From JALZAQ01 sp038253885 (GTDB lineage Bacteria; Gemmatimonadota; Gemmatimonadetes; Gemmatimonadales; Gemmatimonadaceae), in NCBI GenBank assembly GCA_038253885.1, contig JBBSGP010000025.1, positions 1 through 48,108 on the forward strand: DNA of 48,108 nucleotides. Direction: 5' to 3'. The translations under genes were made by a program, and so were the position numbers. Below, in pieces: positions 9,170 to 17,329 of the stretch. The notes beneath the pieces were generated by a model. That model was not told the DNA's origin. It made no database searches and saw only the letters and a list, made by a program, of their open reading frames with translations. How positions within the stretch are numbered: the first letter of the stretch is position 1; every line of letters begins with the position of its first letter.

Positions 9170-9532
9170 ATGAGCGACAAGAGCTACGAGGAGATGGTGG
9201 CGGACGCCAAGACCCGCATTCGTGAGGTGCGCCCCGCCGATGTCGTCGAGATGCGACAGCGCCACGAGCCGGTGGTCCTGGTGGATTGCCGCGAGCCGAG
9301 CGAATGGAACCTCTTTCACATCGCCGGCGCCATCCACGTTCCGCTGGGCGAGCTGCGCGAGTCCATCGCCGAGCTGGTGCCCAGGGATCGCGATGTGATC
9401 GTGTATTGCGCCCGCGGCAATCGGTCGGCCCTGGCGGCGGATGCGATGCAGGGAATGGGGTACACGAACGTGCGCTCCATGGCCGAGGGGATTCGCGGAT
9501 GGGTGAATGCGGGCGGCGAAGTCGAGCAGTGA
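9170..9532 (+). CDS. Rhodanese-like domain protein
   Basis: A single rhodanese domain of 120 residues. The active-site loop is CARGNRS at about residues 83-89, with the cysteine that carries the persulfide; VLVDCREPSEW (about 37-47) and HIAGAIHVP (about 51-59) are the other family signatures. Single-domain rhodaneses move sulfane sulfur, for example from thiosulfate to thiols or to partner proteins. The last 26 bases overlap the following Nudix gene in another frame, so the two are probably translated from one message. The sulfur acceptor is not indicated by the neighbours. Confidence 0.88.
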   Translation: MSDKSYEEMVADAKTRIREVRPADVVEMRQRHEPVVLVDCREPSEWNLFHIAGAIHVPLGELRESIAELVPRDRDVIVYCARGNRSALAADAMQGMGYTNVRSMAEGIRGWVNAGGEVEQ

Positions 9533-10118
9533 TAGCGGGGAAACACAGCTGGAGCTGATCGCTTCGCGTCTCACCCGCCGCGCGGCGCTGCGGCTCGATG
9601 TGGACGAGCCCGCGCGCCGCGCCGCTGTCACGCTGATCCTTCGTGACACTCGGCGTGGCGACCTCGAGCTGCTGTTGATCAAGCGCGCCGTGTACGAGGG
9701 GGACCCGTGGAGCGGTCACATCGCTCTCCCCGGCGGTCGGCGCGAGCCTGGTGACACCTCGCTCGAGCAGACGGCGCTGCGCGAGACGCGCGAGGAGATC
9801 GGCATCGACCTGGCGGCCACCGGTCGCGTGCTCGGAGCTCTCGATGAGCTGCAACCGCGAACTCCCGTGTTGCCTCCGATCGTGATCACTCCGTTCGTCG
9901 CCGCGGTATCGGGCGACCCGACGCTGATCTTGAGCTCCGAAGTGGCGGAAGCCTTCTGGGTGCCGGTGCTTCTGCTGCAGGACCCGGCCATCAGCCGAGA
10001 GGTGTCGATCCGGCTCTCGGGCGCGAACCGGCAGGTTGCGAGCTTCCAGCTCAGAGAGCACACCGTGTGGGGGCTCACAGAGCGAATCCTGAGACAGTTT
10101 CTGGAGCTGCTGCACTAG
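9507..10118 (+). CDS. Nudix hydrolase, CoA pyrophosphatase-like
   Basis: A 203-residue Nudix hydrolase. The Nudix box GGRREPGDTSLEQTALRETR continues into EEIGI and has the full G-x5-E-x7-REUxEExGU spacing. The preceding segment (LLLIKRAVYEGDPWSGHIALP) resembles the CoA-pyrophosphatase group (NudL/YeaB), which cuts coenzyme A to 3',5'-ADP and phosphopantetheine. Specificity for CoA is an inference from that resemblance and from the position of the box in the N-terminal half. ATG 9507 lies inside the rhodanese gene, 26 bases before its stop. Confidence 0.82.
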   Translation: MRAAKSSSDSGETQLELIASRLTRRAALRLDVDEPARRAAVTLILRDTRRGDLELLLIKRAVYEGDPWSGHIALPGGRREPGDTSLEQTALRETREEIGIDLAATGRVLGALDELQPRTPVLPPIVITPFVAAVSGDPTLILSSEVAEAFWVPVLLLQDPAISREVSIRLSGANRQVASFQLREHTVWGLTERILRQFLELLH

Positions 10119-10205
10119 CCCCGGTCGCCCGGGCGGCCAATGAACCACGGCCGCCACGGGTTGCGTTCCTTGTTTCCGTAGCGATATTAGGGGCGACGAA
10201 CTTTT

Positions 10206-10223
10206 ATTATAGTCTCATAGAAT
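10206..10223 (+). promoter_or_regulatory. AT-rich dyad, candidate MntR/DtxR operator
   Basis: An interrupted dyad of the form ATTnTA-n6-TAnAAT (12 of 18 positions symmetric) within an AT-rich island at about 10185-10234, in otherwise GC-rich DNA and 12 bases before the transporter start codon. A DtxR/MntR-type regulator is encoded two genes downstream, and such proteins bind 18-22 bp imperfect palindromes. The pairing of site and regulator is an inference. No manganese riboswitch of the yybP-ykoY type fits in the 116-base gap. Confidence 0.35.
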
Positions 10224-10234
10224 TTCAGGATTCG

Positions 10235-11599
10235 ATGGCCCTTCCACTATCCCCTCGACGCGTCCAGCCGCCACCTGACGCCGGCTGGCGCCGCGCTCGC
10301 GCGACTCCGAGCCTGGTCGATGTCTACCGCTCGGTGCCAGTTACCGGAGCCACCTGGTTCCGGAAAATGCTCGCTTTCACAGGGCCCGGTTACCTGGTGG
10401 CCGTCGGCTACATGGACCCGGGGAACTGGGCCACGGATCTCGCTGGCGGATCCGCGTTCGGCTACCGGCTTCTCAGCGTCGTCCTGCTGGCCAACTTCAT
10501 GGCGGTGCTGCTCCAGGGGCTCGCGTCCAAGCTCGGCATCGTCACCGGCCGGGATCTGGCGCAGGCCTGCCGGGATCACTACTCCCGCCCGGCATCGATC
10601 TTTCTGTGGGCGATCTGCGAGCTGGCCATCGCGGCCTGCGATCTGGCGGAAGTGATCGGCTCGGCGATCGCGCTCAACCTGCTCTTCCACATTCCGCTCT
10701 CGTGGGGCGTGGTGATCACCACGCTCGACGTGCTGGTCGTGCTCTTTCTCCAGCACAAGGGTTTTCGTGTCCTCGAGGCGCTGGTGATCGCGCTCGTGGC
10801 AACAGTCGGACTGTGCTTCCTGTTCGAGCTGGTGATCTCCCGGCCGGAATGGGGGGGCGTGCTCTCGGGATTCGTGCCGCACGCGGAGATCCTGAGCAAC
10901 CACGACATGCTCTACATCTCCATGGGCATCCTCGGGGCGACGGTGATGCCCCACAACCTCTACCTGCACTCCTCCATCGTGCAGACGCGCAAGTACGATG
11001 AGCACGCCGAAGGGAAGAAGGAGGCGGTGCGCTTCGCCTTCATCGACTCCACGGTCGCGCTCTCGTTCGCGCTCTTCATCAATGCAGCCATCCTGATCGT
11101 GGCAGCGGCCACCTTCCATCGCAGCGGTCACACGGGAGTGGCCGAGATCCAGGATGCCTACAAGCTGTTGACCCCGCTGCTCGGTGTCGGCGGAGCGAGT
11201 GTCGTCTTCGCGCTCGCGCTCCTGGCGTCCGGTCAGAACTCGACGCTCACCGGGACGTTGGCGGGGCAGATCGTGATGGAGGGCTTTCTCGACATCCGGC
11301 TCCGCCCCTGGATCCGGAGGCTCATCACGCGGCTGATCGCCGTGGTGCCCGCCGCCATTGTGGCCATCCTCTACGGCGCGGCGGGGACGGCGCGCCTTCT
11401 CGTGCTGAGCCAGGTGATCCTGAGCCTCCAGCTGACTTTCGCGGTCGTCCCCCTCGTGCGCTTCACGTCGGATCGCACTAAGATGGGCGCATTGGTGAAC
11501 GCGCGCTGGTTGACCCTGTTGGCTTGGGCGGTGGCGGCGATCATCGCCGTGCTCAACTCGTGGCTGCTACTGCAAACCTTTCGGGGATGGCTGAGCTGA
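10235..11599 (+). CDS. mntH: Nramp-family divalent metal transporter (manganese type)
   Basis: A 454-residue Nramp transporter that imports Mn(II) or Fe(II) with protons. The TM1 metal-binding motif DPGN is at 61-64 and the TM6 motif MPH at 238-240; these provide the Asp, Asn and Met ligands of the family. About eleven hydrophobic segments follow. The N-terminus has some 40 hydrophilic residues before TM1. I use ATG 10235; the open frame extends upstream to 10067 but that part overlaps the Nudix gene and looks non-coding. It is the first gene of an operon with a UspA protein and a DtxR/MntR regulator, which supports manganese homeostasis. Confidence 0.9.
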   Translation: MALPLSPRRVQPPPDAGWRRARATPSLVDVYRSVPVTGATWFRKMLAFTGPGYLVAVGYMDPGNWATDLAGGSAFGYRLLSVVLLANFMAVLLQGLASKLGIVTGRDLAQACRDHYSRPASIFLWAICELAIAACDLAEVIGSAIALNLLFHIPLSWGVVITTLDVLVVLFLQHKGFRVLEALVIALVATVGLCFLFELVISRPEWGGVLSGFVPHAEILSNHDMLYISMGILGATVMPHNLYLHSSIVQTRKYDEHAEGKKEAVRFAFIDSTVALSFALFINAAILIVAAATFHRSGHTGVAEIQDAYKLLTPLLGVGGASVVFALALLASGQNSTLTGTLAGQIVMEGFLDIRLRPWIRRLITRLIAVVPAAIVAILYGAAGTARLLVLSQVILSLQLTFAVVPLVRFTSDRTKMGALVNARWLTLLAWAVAAIIAVLNSWLLLQTFRGWLS

Positions 11600-11601
11600 C
11601 C

Positions 11602-12090
11602 ATGTACCGCCGCATCCTCGTCACACTCGAGCACTCCCACTACGACGAGGCCATCCTGTCGCACGTGCAGAGGTTGGCGCGCCTGTGTGGGGCGTCACTG
11701 CGGATCATCCACGTCGCCGACGGATGGGTCGCGCGCAATATCCATGAGCTCGACCTGCGCGAATCGGAGGAGATGCGGAAGGATCGGGAGTACCTGGAGC
11801 AGGTCGCGGCCGATCTCGAGTGCGAGGGATTCGAGGTGGAGGCCATCCTGGCGACAGGCGACCCGTCTCATGAGATCGCCGACGCGGCCGCCCGCGAGCA
11901 ATGCGACCTGATCGCCATGTCGACGCACGGGCACCGCTTCTTCGGCGATCTGTTCTACGGAAGCGTCGCCGACGGGGTGCGTCATCGCTCGACCGTGCCG
12001 GTGCTCCTCGTGCGGGGGGAAGGCGGGCATCACCCTGAGCGATCGCCGCATCCCACGGCCCCATCCCCGCCACTTCATCCGCTGCCGTGA
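11602..12090 (+). CDS. Universal stress protein (UspA family)
   Basis: A 162-residue UspA-fold protein beginning MYRRILVTLE. The family's nucleotide-binding signature G-x2-G-x9-G-S/T is altered: STHGHRFFGDLFYGS keeps the final GS and a Gly four residues after the first rather than two, so ATP binding is uncertain. The C-terminal 20 residues are Pro/His rich and probably a tail. I use ATG 11602, three bases after the transporter stop; ATG 11587, overlapping that stop, is the alternative. It lies between the metal transporter and the regulator, and its stop overlaps the regulator's GTG. A regulatory role on the transporter is plausible but unproven. Confidence 0.82.
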   Translation: MYRRILVTLEHSHYDEAILSHVQRLARLCGASLRIIHVADGWVARNIHELDLRESEEMRKDREYLEQVAADLECEGFEVEAILATGDPSHEIADAAAREQCDLIAMSTHGHRFFGDLFYGSVADGVRHRSTVPVLLVRGEGGHHPERSPHPTAPSPPLHPLP

Positions 12091-12767
12091 CCGCGCGTCC
12101 CGGCGAGGGCTATACCGCTCCGGTGGAGGATTATCTGAAGGCGATCTACGAGATCGAGCGCGCCTCCGGTGCGGCCGCGAACTCGGAGATCGCCGATCGG
12201 CTGGCCATCGCTCCACCATCGGTGAGCGGCATGGTGAGACGCCTCGCCGATCAGGGACTCCTGGAGCATGAGCGCTATCGCGGGGTGCGGCTCACGAACG
12301 AGGGCCGGCGCATCGCGCTTCGAACGCTTCGGCGGCATCGCGTCATCGAGTGCTATCTCACCCGGGCGCTCGGCTATCCTTGGGATCGGGTGCACGACGA
12401 GGCAGAGCGTCTGGAGCACGCCTCCTCCGACGAGCTGATCGATCGGATGGCGACGGCGATCGGGGAGCCCACGGTCGATCCCCATGGCGCCCCCATCCCG
12501 ACGCGGGAAGGGCTCATCGAGGAGCGGGCGCTGGCGTCGCTCTCGGAGCTCGAGCCGCTGACGATGGCGCACGTGGTGCGCGTGAGTGACGACGACGACG
12601 CGTCCCGCCTGCGGTATCTGGCCGAGCTCGGTTTGGTGCCCGGTGCCAGAGTGATGGTCACGGACCGGGCGCCGTTCGACGGACCCATGGTCCTGCGCGT
12701 GGACGGCGCCGAGCGGCTGGTGGGACCTAATCTGGCGGCGATGGTGCTGGTGGAGCGAGCGGGGTGA
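12087..12767 (+). CDS. DtxR/MntR-family metal-dependent repressor
   Basis: A 226-residue metalloregulator. Residues about 10-75 form the winged helix (EDYLKAIYEIE, then IAPPSVSGMVRRLADQGLLEH as the recognition region). Residues about 75-140 form the dimerisation and metal domain with RRHRVIECYL and the EAERLEH segment, and residues about 150-226 an SH3-like FeoA domain (RYLAELGLVPGARVMV). This three-domain layout is that of DtxR/IdeR and longer MntR proteins, which repress metal uptake when Fe or Mn is bound. Start is GTG 12087, overlapping the UspA stop as GTGA. Operon position with mntH suggests an Mn sensor that controls its own operon. Confidence 0.88.
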   Translation: MTARPGEGYTAPVEDYLKAIYEIERASGAAANSEIADRLAIAPPSVSGMVRRLADQGLLEHERYRGVRLTNEGRRIALRTLRRHRVIECYLTRALGYPWDRVHDEAERLEHASSDELIDRMATAIGEPTVDPHGAPIPTREGLIEERALASLSELEPLTMAHVVRVSDDDDASRLRYLAELGLVPGARVMVTDRAPFDGPMVLRVDGAERLVGPNLAAMVLVERAG

Positions 12768-12886
12768 GGTCGGGACGTCGCGGCGTAACGTCGCTCGCCA
12801 GCGACCGGCACAGCCCCCACACCGCTGATGCCGGAACGTCTCTTGCCTTGAGGAATCCTGGACCCACACGTGACGCGAGGTGAGAA

Positions 12887-13297
12887 GTGACCACCCGAGA
12901 TGTCTTGATCGACCCGGATGCGAAGGTCACCGAGCTCGTGCGGCGGCTCACCGATGACTCGAAGAAGCTGGTCGGCGACGAGATCCGGCTGTCCAAGCTC
13001 GAGGTGAAGGACAGCATTCATGGCGCTGCCAGGGGTGCCATACAGCTCGGTCTGGGCTTCGGTATCGGACTTCTCGCGATGGTGTCGTTCACGATCCTTC
13101 TGGCGACGGGTATTGGAAGCCTGGCGCGTGGCCACATGTGGCTGGGCGCGATCGTCGCTGGAATCCTGGACCTCGCCCTGGGGGCGTGGCTCGTGATGCG
13201 CGGCCTGCGCGAGATCAGGTCGCCCTCATACACGTTCGGAGAGAGCCGGGCGGAGTTGAGGCGTACGACAGAGTGGGTGCGGCACCCAACGGCCTAG
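12887..13297 (+). CDS. Holin-X / YqjE-like small membrane protein
   Basis: A 136-residue protein with a charged N-terminal helix (about 10-40), two transmembrane segments (about 52-75 and 82-105) and a hydrophilic tail. This is the layout of the actinobacterial holin-X (PF07332) and YqjE families, which despite the name are common chromosomal membrane proteins of unknown role. GTG 12887 is the first plausible start. It stands alone, 119 bases after the metal regulator. Its TAG stop shares a CTAG (13294-13297) with the convergent dehydrogenase gene. Nothing else suggests a phage here. Confidence 0.65.
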   Translation: MTTRDVLIDPDAKVTELVRRLTDDSKKLVGDEIRLSKLEVKDSIHGAARGAIQLGLGFGIGLLAMVSFTILLATGIGSLARGHMWLGAIVAGILDLALGAWLVMRGLREIRSPSYTFGESRAELRRTTEWVRHPTA

Positions 13298-14226
13298 TCG
13301 TCGCGCCGCTCCTCGCTCGCGCGCACGATTCGGGCGATCCTCTCGGCCCACGATTGCCCGTCGATTGTCTGAACGTCCGCCTGGGCTGGTGAGGCCTCGA
13401 TTGCCGCGCGCTTCTCCGTGCCGATCGCGACCCACGATGCCAGGTCAGGCCACAGCGACGCGAGCGGACGCTCCAAGCCACGCATGAGGGCGCCGAGGGT
13501 GTGCTCGCCCGAGCCCTGCGCCTCGGTGCCGAGTGGGCCCGTAGCCGCCCAGCCGAGGGCCACGCCGCCCGCGACGATGCGATCCAGCTCCGAGGGAGTG
13601 ACGGCGCCCCGTGCCAACAAGTCGAGACCCTCACGAAGCAGGGCCGCGGTCAGGCGATTCGCCACCAATCCCGGCGGCTCGCCGCGAACCACGATCGGCT
13701 CCCGCCCGAGAGCCCGCATGACCGCGATCGCGCGCTCGAGCGTCGTCGCGCTCGTCATCTCCCCCGCGCTCACCTCCACCACGGGCACCGCGTAGACGGG
13801 ATGGAGCGGGTGAACCACCAGCAGGCGTTCCGCGCCGGGGAGACGGGCGGCGAGTGCGCTGAGCGTGAAGCTGGAGGTGCTCGATGCGATGATCGTATCG
13901 ACCTCCGCATGCGCGGCGATCTCGCCCAGCACGCCGCGCTTGAGGTCCAGGTTCTCGGCCACGGATTCGTGCACCCACTGCGCTCCGCGCACTGCCTCGC
14001 GTATCGATTCCGAGACGGTGACGGGAGACGCCGGGCCTCGAAGCTCCGGTAGCCGGCGCGCGGACGCCAGCGCCTGATCGAGCCGCTGGACGAAGCGGCT
14101 GTCGGGATCCACGACCCGCACCTCGACGCCATGGAGAGAGAACAACGCCGCCCAACCGCTCCCGATCTCTCCGGCGCCGATGATGGCGGCCGCGCCCGGG
14201 AGAGATGCTCGCCCTCCCGCCCTCAC
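13294..14226 (-). CDS. 3-hydroxyacyl-CoA dehydrogenase family protein (gulonate/carnitine dehydrogenase-like)
   Basis: A 310-residue NAD-dependent dehydrogenase. IIGAGEIGSGWA near the N-terminus is the Rossmann GxGxxG. SSTSSF (about 115) and VVHPLHPVYAVPVVEVS (about 135-151) carry the family's catalytic Ser and His regions. The HP-x-HP-x2-x-VP form resembles lambda-crystallin/L-gulonate 3-dehydrogenase and L-carnitine dehydrogenase more than the fatty-acid FadB type, so the substrate may be a hydroxy acid rather than a CoA ester. Start is GTG 14226, overlapping the nucleoside hydrolase stop as GTGA. The longer open frame upstream is that gene in another frame. Confidence 0.8.
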   Translation of the reverse strand: MRAGGRASLPGAAAIIGAGEIGSGWAALFSLHGVEVRVVDPDSRFVQRLDQALASARRLPELRGPASPVTVSESIREAVRGAQWVHESVAENLDLKRGVLGEIAAHAEVDTIIASSTSSFTLSALAARLPGAERLLVVHPLHPVYAVPVVEVSAGEMTSATTLERAIAVMRALGREPIVVRGEPPGLVANRLTAALLREGLDLLARGAVTPSELDRIVAGGVALGWAATGPLGTEAQGSGEHTLGALMRGLERPLASLWPDLASWVAIGTEKRAAIEASPAQADVQTIDGQSWAERIARIVRASEERRDD

Positions 14227-15224
14227 GACGCCTCGATGTGGAGCGGGTTCTCGGTCAACCAGCGCCGAGCATCTGCTGCCCCGCTCCGCACCGCGCCGTC
14301 GTCGAGCCACCGGGAGAATACGAGCCGGGAGATCAGCGCCAACACCTCCGGTGCGTTCACCGTCACGGCAACGCGCAACGGCGTCCGGCCGGTCGCCTGC
14401 CGTATCAGCGCACCCTGCCGGTCGCCGTCGCCCAGGTCGACGCTCACGGGCATCGTCTCCCAGCAGGCAAGCCGGTCATCGGACACGAGGGCAATGGCGA
14501 GGGCATCGTTCACCACGGCTCCGTCGAACTGCTCCCAGGCGCGATGGAACTCGGCGTAGAAGCGGAGTGCATCGTACCAGAATCGAGCATCCGAATCCGT
14601 CTCGGCCGCTCGCCCCAGCTGCCGGATTGCCGAGCCGGGAATGGCGATCTGCCGCGTCACGTCGAGCGGAACGAGACGGACGTCCGGAGAGGCGCGCAGC
14701 ACGTGGTCCACGGCTTCGGGGTCGGACCACCAATTGAATTCGCTCCACCGTGTCATCGTGCCGCGCACGGCGAGCGAGCCACCCATGACGAACACCGGTC
14801 CCAGTCTCCCGGCGAGCGTTGCATCGCGATCCAGCGCGCGTGCGAGATTGGTGAGCGGCCCGAGACAGCAGAGCGTCAGCGCATGATGCCGGTGACTCTC
14901 CTCGATGATGCGCTGAGCTGCCTGATCCGGCTCGGCGACCGGCAGGGCGGCGGGCATCACGAAGCCGAGCCCTTCCTCGCCGTGCGTCTCGCGCGCTGGC
15001 CGGGGCTCGCGGGTGAGAGGTCGCGCGGACCCGGCCACCACGGGCGACCGGAGTCCGCATCGGCGCGCCACGTCGCGCGCATTGCGCGTGGCTCGCGCCG
15101 TGTCCACGTTGCCGTGTACCGTCGTGATGGCGACGACGTCGAGCACCGGCAGCTGCGCCGCCAGCGCGATCGCGACAGCATCGTCGATTCCCGTGTCCGT
15201 GTCGATCAACAGGGGGAAGGCCAT
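14223..15224 (-). CDS. Nucleoside hydrolase (IUNH family) lacking the usual catalytic His
   Basis: A 333-residue member of the inosine-uridine nucleoside hydrolase family, which cuts the N-glycosidic bond of ribonucleosides. The calcium/ribose motif DTDTGIDDA is at residues 8-16; GPLTNLARAL, FVMGG and SEFNWWSDPEA are also typical. The C-terminal motif that normally reads HD (His241 region in the Crithidia enzyme, the leaving-group acid for purines) reads NDALAIA here, so the His is Asn. Enzyme specificity may therefore differ. Start is ATG 15224; the open frame continues upstream to 15740 but that overlaps the ABC permease. The start lies only nine bases from the divergent permease start. Confidence 0.82.
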   Translation of the reverse strand: MAFPLLIDTDTGIDDAVAIALAAQLPVLDVVAITTVHGNVDTARATRNARDVARRCGLRSPVVAGSARPLTREPRPARETHGEEGLGFVMPAALPVAEPDQAAQRIIEESHRHHALTLCCLGPLTNLARALDRDATLAGRLGPVFVMGGSLAVRGTMTRWSEFNWWSDPEAVDHVLRASPDVRLVPLDVTRQIAIPGSAIRQLGRAAETDSDARFWYDALRFYAEFHRAWEQFDGAVVNDALAIALVSDDRLACWETMPVSVDLGDGDRQGALIRQATGRTPLRVAVTVNAPEVLALISRLVFSRWLDDGAVRSGAADARRWLTENPLHIEAS

Positions 15225-15233
15225 GGTGAGAGA

Positions 15234-16127
15234 GTGTACGCTCAAGCCCCCGTGTTCGGAACGGCCGCCGCTCGTGACGCGTTTGCCCTCGTGCTGAGCT
15301 CGCTCCTCCTGCTCCTGGCTGCGCAGATCCCGGCCGCGTCCCGTCCGGTGACGCGGGACATCGCCGTCGACGAACGGCTGGCGCAAGACGCTCACCTTCG
15401 CGTGGGGGACCGCGCCTTTCTGTCGGCCAACCCGGGGTCGCCCGGCAGCTCCGGCGAAGGGGGGGACAGCGTGAGGATCGTCGCGTTCGTCCGCCGGCGC
15501 GCCGATCCGAGCGAGATCGCGCGCAGCGAATATCGGGTGCGCCTGCATCTCGACCAGCTCCAGTCGCTGCTCGGCTACGGCGACCGCGTGGACCGCTTCG
15601 CGGTCGCTACACGCGACAGCACGTCCACCACGCGCGCACTGGGCGAGATCAACGACGCGGCGTTCGGCTTTCACGCGTACCGCTCGCGCGACATCGCGGT
15701 GGAGACGTCGCAGACGTTTCGTGTCGTGAGCCGCTTTCACCGGGCCATCGGAGTCATCACGATCGTCGCGAGCGCGATCTTTCTTCTCTGCATTCTCCTG
15801 CTCAAGGTAGAGGAGCGCCGGCGCGACGTCGCGGCGCTTCGCCTGATCGGGATCTCGCGCTCCACCGTGATGCGGTCGCTCGTGATCGAGGCTGGCTTCG
15901 TGGCGGTTCTGGGAAGCCTGGCCGGCGCGGGGGTCGGCTGGATCTCATCCGCCGTGGTGAATGCCCACTACCAGGCGCTGTACCGCACGCCGCTCCGGTT
16001 CGCGATCGTGACCGCGGACATCGTGGGCTTCGCGATGCTACTCTCGCTCGTACTCGGTCTCGCCGCCGGCGCGCTCGCGGCCCGGCGTCTCGTGCGCACG
16101 CCTCCGCTCACCCTTCTCGGCCGCTGA
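15234..16127 (+). CDS. FtsX/MacB-type ABC permease, short form (AttF/AttG-like)
   Basis: An ABC permease of about 297 residues, shorter than the roughly 400 usual for the family. A hydrophobic segment near the N-terminus (about 13-26) is followed by a periplasmic region with LRVGDRAFLS, then three C-terminal transmembrane segments (about 172-190, 218-240, 262-288). The cytoplasmic loop EERRRDVAALRLIGISR is the FtsX coupling signature. The usual long N-terminal periplasmic domain is largely missing. GTG 15234 is the best start I see; GTG 15258 is the alternative. It opens a five-gene cassette and overlaps the next gene by one base (TGATG). Confidence 0.72.
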   Translation: MYAQAPVFGTAAARDAFALVLSSLLLLLAAQIPAASRPVTRDIAVDERLAQDAHLRVGDRAFLSANPGSPGSSGEGGDSVRIVAFVRRRADPSEIARSEYRVRLHLDQLQSLLGYGDRVDRFAVATRDSTSTTRALGEINDAAFGFHAYRSRDIAVETSQTFRVVSRFHRAIGVITIVASAIFLLCILLLKVEERRRDVAALRLIGISRSTVMRSLVIEAGFVAVLGSLAGAGVGWISSAVVNAHYQALYRTPLRFAIVTADIVGFAMLLSLVLGLAAGALAARRLVRTPPLTLLGR

Positions 16128-17329
16128 TGCGGCTGACGCTCGCGCTGGCGGCACTCCGCCGTCACCGCTCGCGCACGGTGCTCGCCGTGTGCGGCGTCGC
16201 CATCGCCGCCGCCATGCTGCTCGACATGGTGATGCTCTCGACCGGTCTCCGCGAGTCCTTCCGCGACCTGCTGCTGAGCCGCGGATTCCAGATCCGGCTC
16301 GCCCCGCGGGGGACGCTCCCGTTCGATACCGAGGCCACGATTCCCGGCGCCGGCGCTATCACCGACACGCTTCGTCAGCTGGCCGACGTCGTGGCCGTGA
16401 GCCCGGTGTTGGGGGCGACCGTCCACGTACCTGTCGCCCGCGCCGTGCGCGGACGCGAGACCGTGTCCTCGTTCGCGCTCGGCGTGCTCCCACCCGTGCA
16501 GGGCGACTACGAGCTGATAGGCGGGCGGGATGCGCTCAGCGCGGAGGCGGTGGTCGCCAACGATGACTTCCTGGAGGCTACCGGGATGCGCATCGGGGAC
16601 ACGCTTCACCTCGGCACCGGCTACAATCCCGCGCTCCGCGACCTCGCGGGTGAGCGGCGCTTCGTCCTCGCCGGACGGGCCCGCTTCCTCTATCTCTCGG
16701 CCGGACAGCCGGCGGTGGCGCTGCCCCTCGCAACGCTGCAGCAGATGACGGGGCGAGCTCGCGACGATCGTGTGTCACTCTTCATGGTGCGAACGCGCGA
16801 GGGTTCCGATGTCGCCGGGACGCAGCGGTGGATTCGGCGACACGTGCCCGCGGTGGACGCGATCTCGACCACCGACGCGCTGGCGCGCGTCGACGAACGG
16901 CTGAGCTATTTCCGGCAGCTCTCACTCATCCTGGGAGCCGTGAGCCTTCTCGTCGGTTTTCTCCTGGTGACGACCCTGATGACGGTGTCGGTGAACGAGC
17001 GCGTCGGCGAGATCGCGACACTCCGCGCGATCGGTGTGTCTCGCATCCACGTCGTGCACCAGATCCTGCTCGAGGGAACGGCGATCAGCATCGGCGGCAG
17101 CGCCCTCGGCTTGGCTCTGGGCCTCGTGACGGCCCGATATCTCAACCGGATCCTCTCCCACTTTCCCGGGCTGCCGCGGGCGATCGACTTCTTTCTCTTT
17201 CAGCCGCGAGCGGCGTGGACCGCGCTCGGGCTCCTGGTCGCGGCCGGGATCGGGGCCGGGCTCTATCCCTCCTGGCGCGCCGCGGCGCTGCCGATCGCCC
17301 GCACCCTGCGCGAGGAGGCGGTGGCGTGA
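16127..17329 (+). CDS. FtsX/MacB-type ABC permease, full length (AttF/AttG-like)
   Basis: A 400-residue permease with the complete MacB/FtsX layout: an N-terminal basic LRRHRSR stretch and TM1 (about 19-38), a periplasmic domain with MRIGDTLHLG (about 150-160), and three C-terminal transmembrane helices (about 265-290, 315-340, 362-385). NERVGEIATLRAIGVSR between the second and third helices is the coupling signature. It probably pairs with the short permease encoded just upstream and is powered by the ATPase encoded just downstream, whose GTG overlaps its stop as GTGA. Direction and substrate of transport are not shown; AttEFGH-type and LolCDE-type systems act on envelope lipids or proteins. 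Confidence 0.85.
   Translation: MRLTLALAALRRHRSRTVLAVCGVAIAAAMLLDMVMLSTGLRESFRDLLLSRGFQIRLAPRGTLPFDTEATIPGAGAITDTLRQLADVVAVSPVLGATVHVPVARAVRGRETVSSFALGVLPPVQGDYELIGGRDALSAEAVVANDDFLEATGMRIGDTLHLGTGYNPALRDLAGERRFVLAGRARFLYLSAGQPAVALPLATLQQMTGRARDDRVSLFMVRTREGSDVAGTQRWIRRHVPAVDAISTTDALARVDERLSYFRQLSLILGAVSLLVGFLLVTTLMTVSVNERVGEIATLRAIGVSRIHVVHQILLEGTAISIGGSALGLALGLVTARYLNRILSHFPGLPRAIDFFLFQPRAAWTALGLLVAAGIGAGLYPSWRAAALPIARTLREEAVA

Noticed and set aside
10119..10234. Manganese riboswitch upstream of mntH
   Set aside because: The gap is short, and I see none of the conserved yybP-ykoY loop sequences; a protein operator fits better.
12887..13297. Phage lysis gene (holin)
   Set aside because: The holin-X/YqjE family is common on chromosomes, and no endolysin or phage gene is near it.
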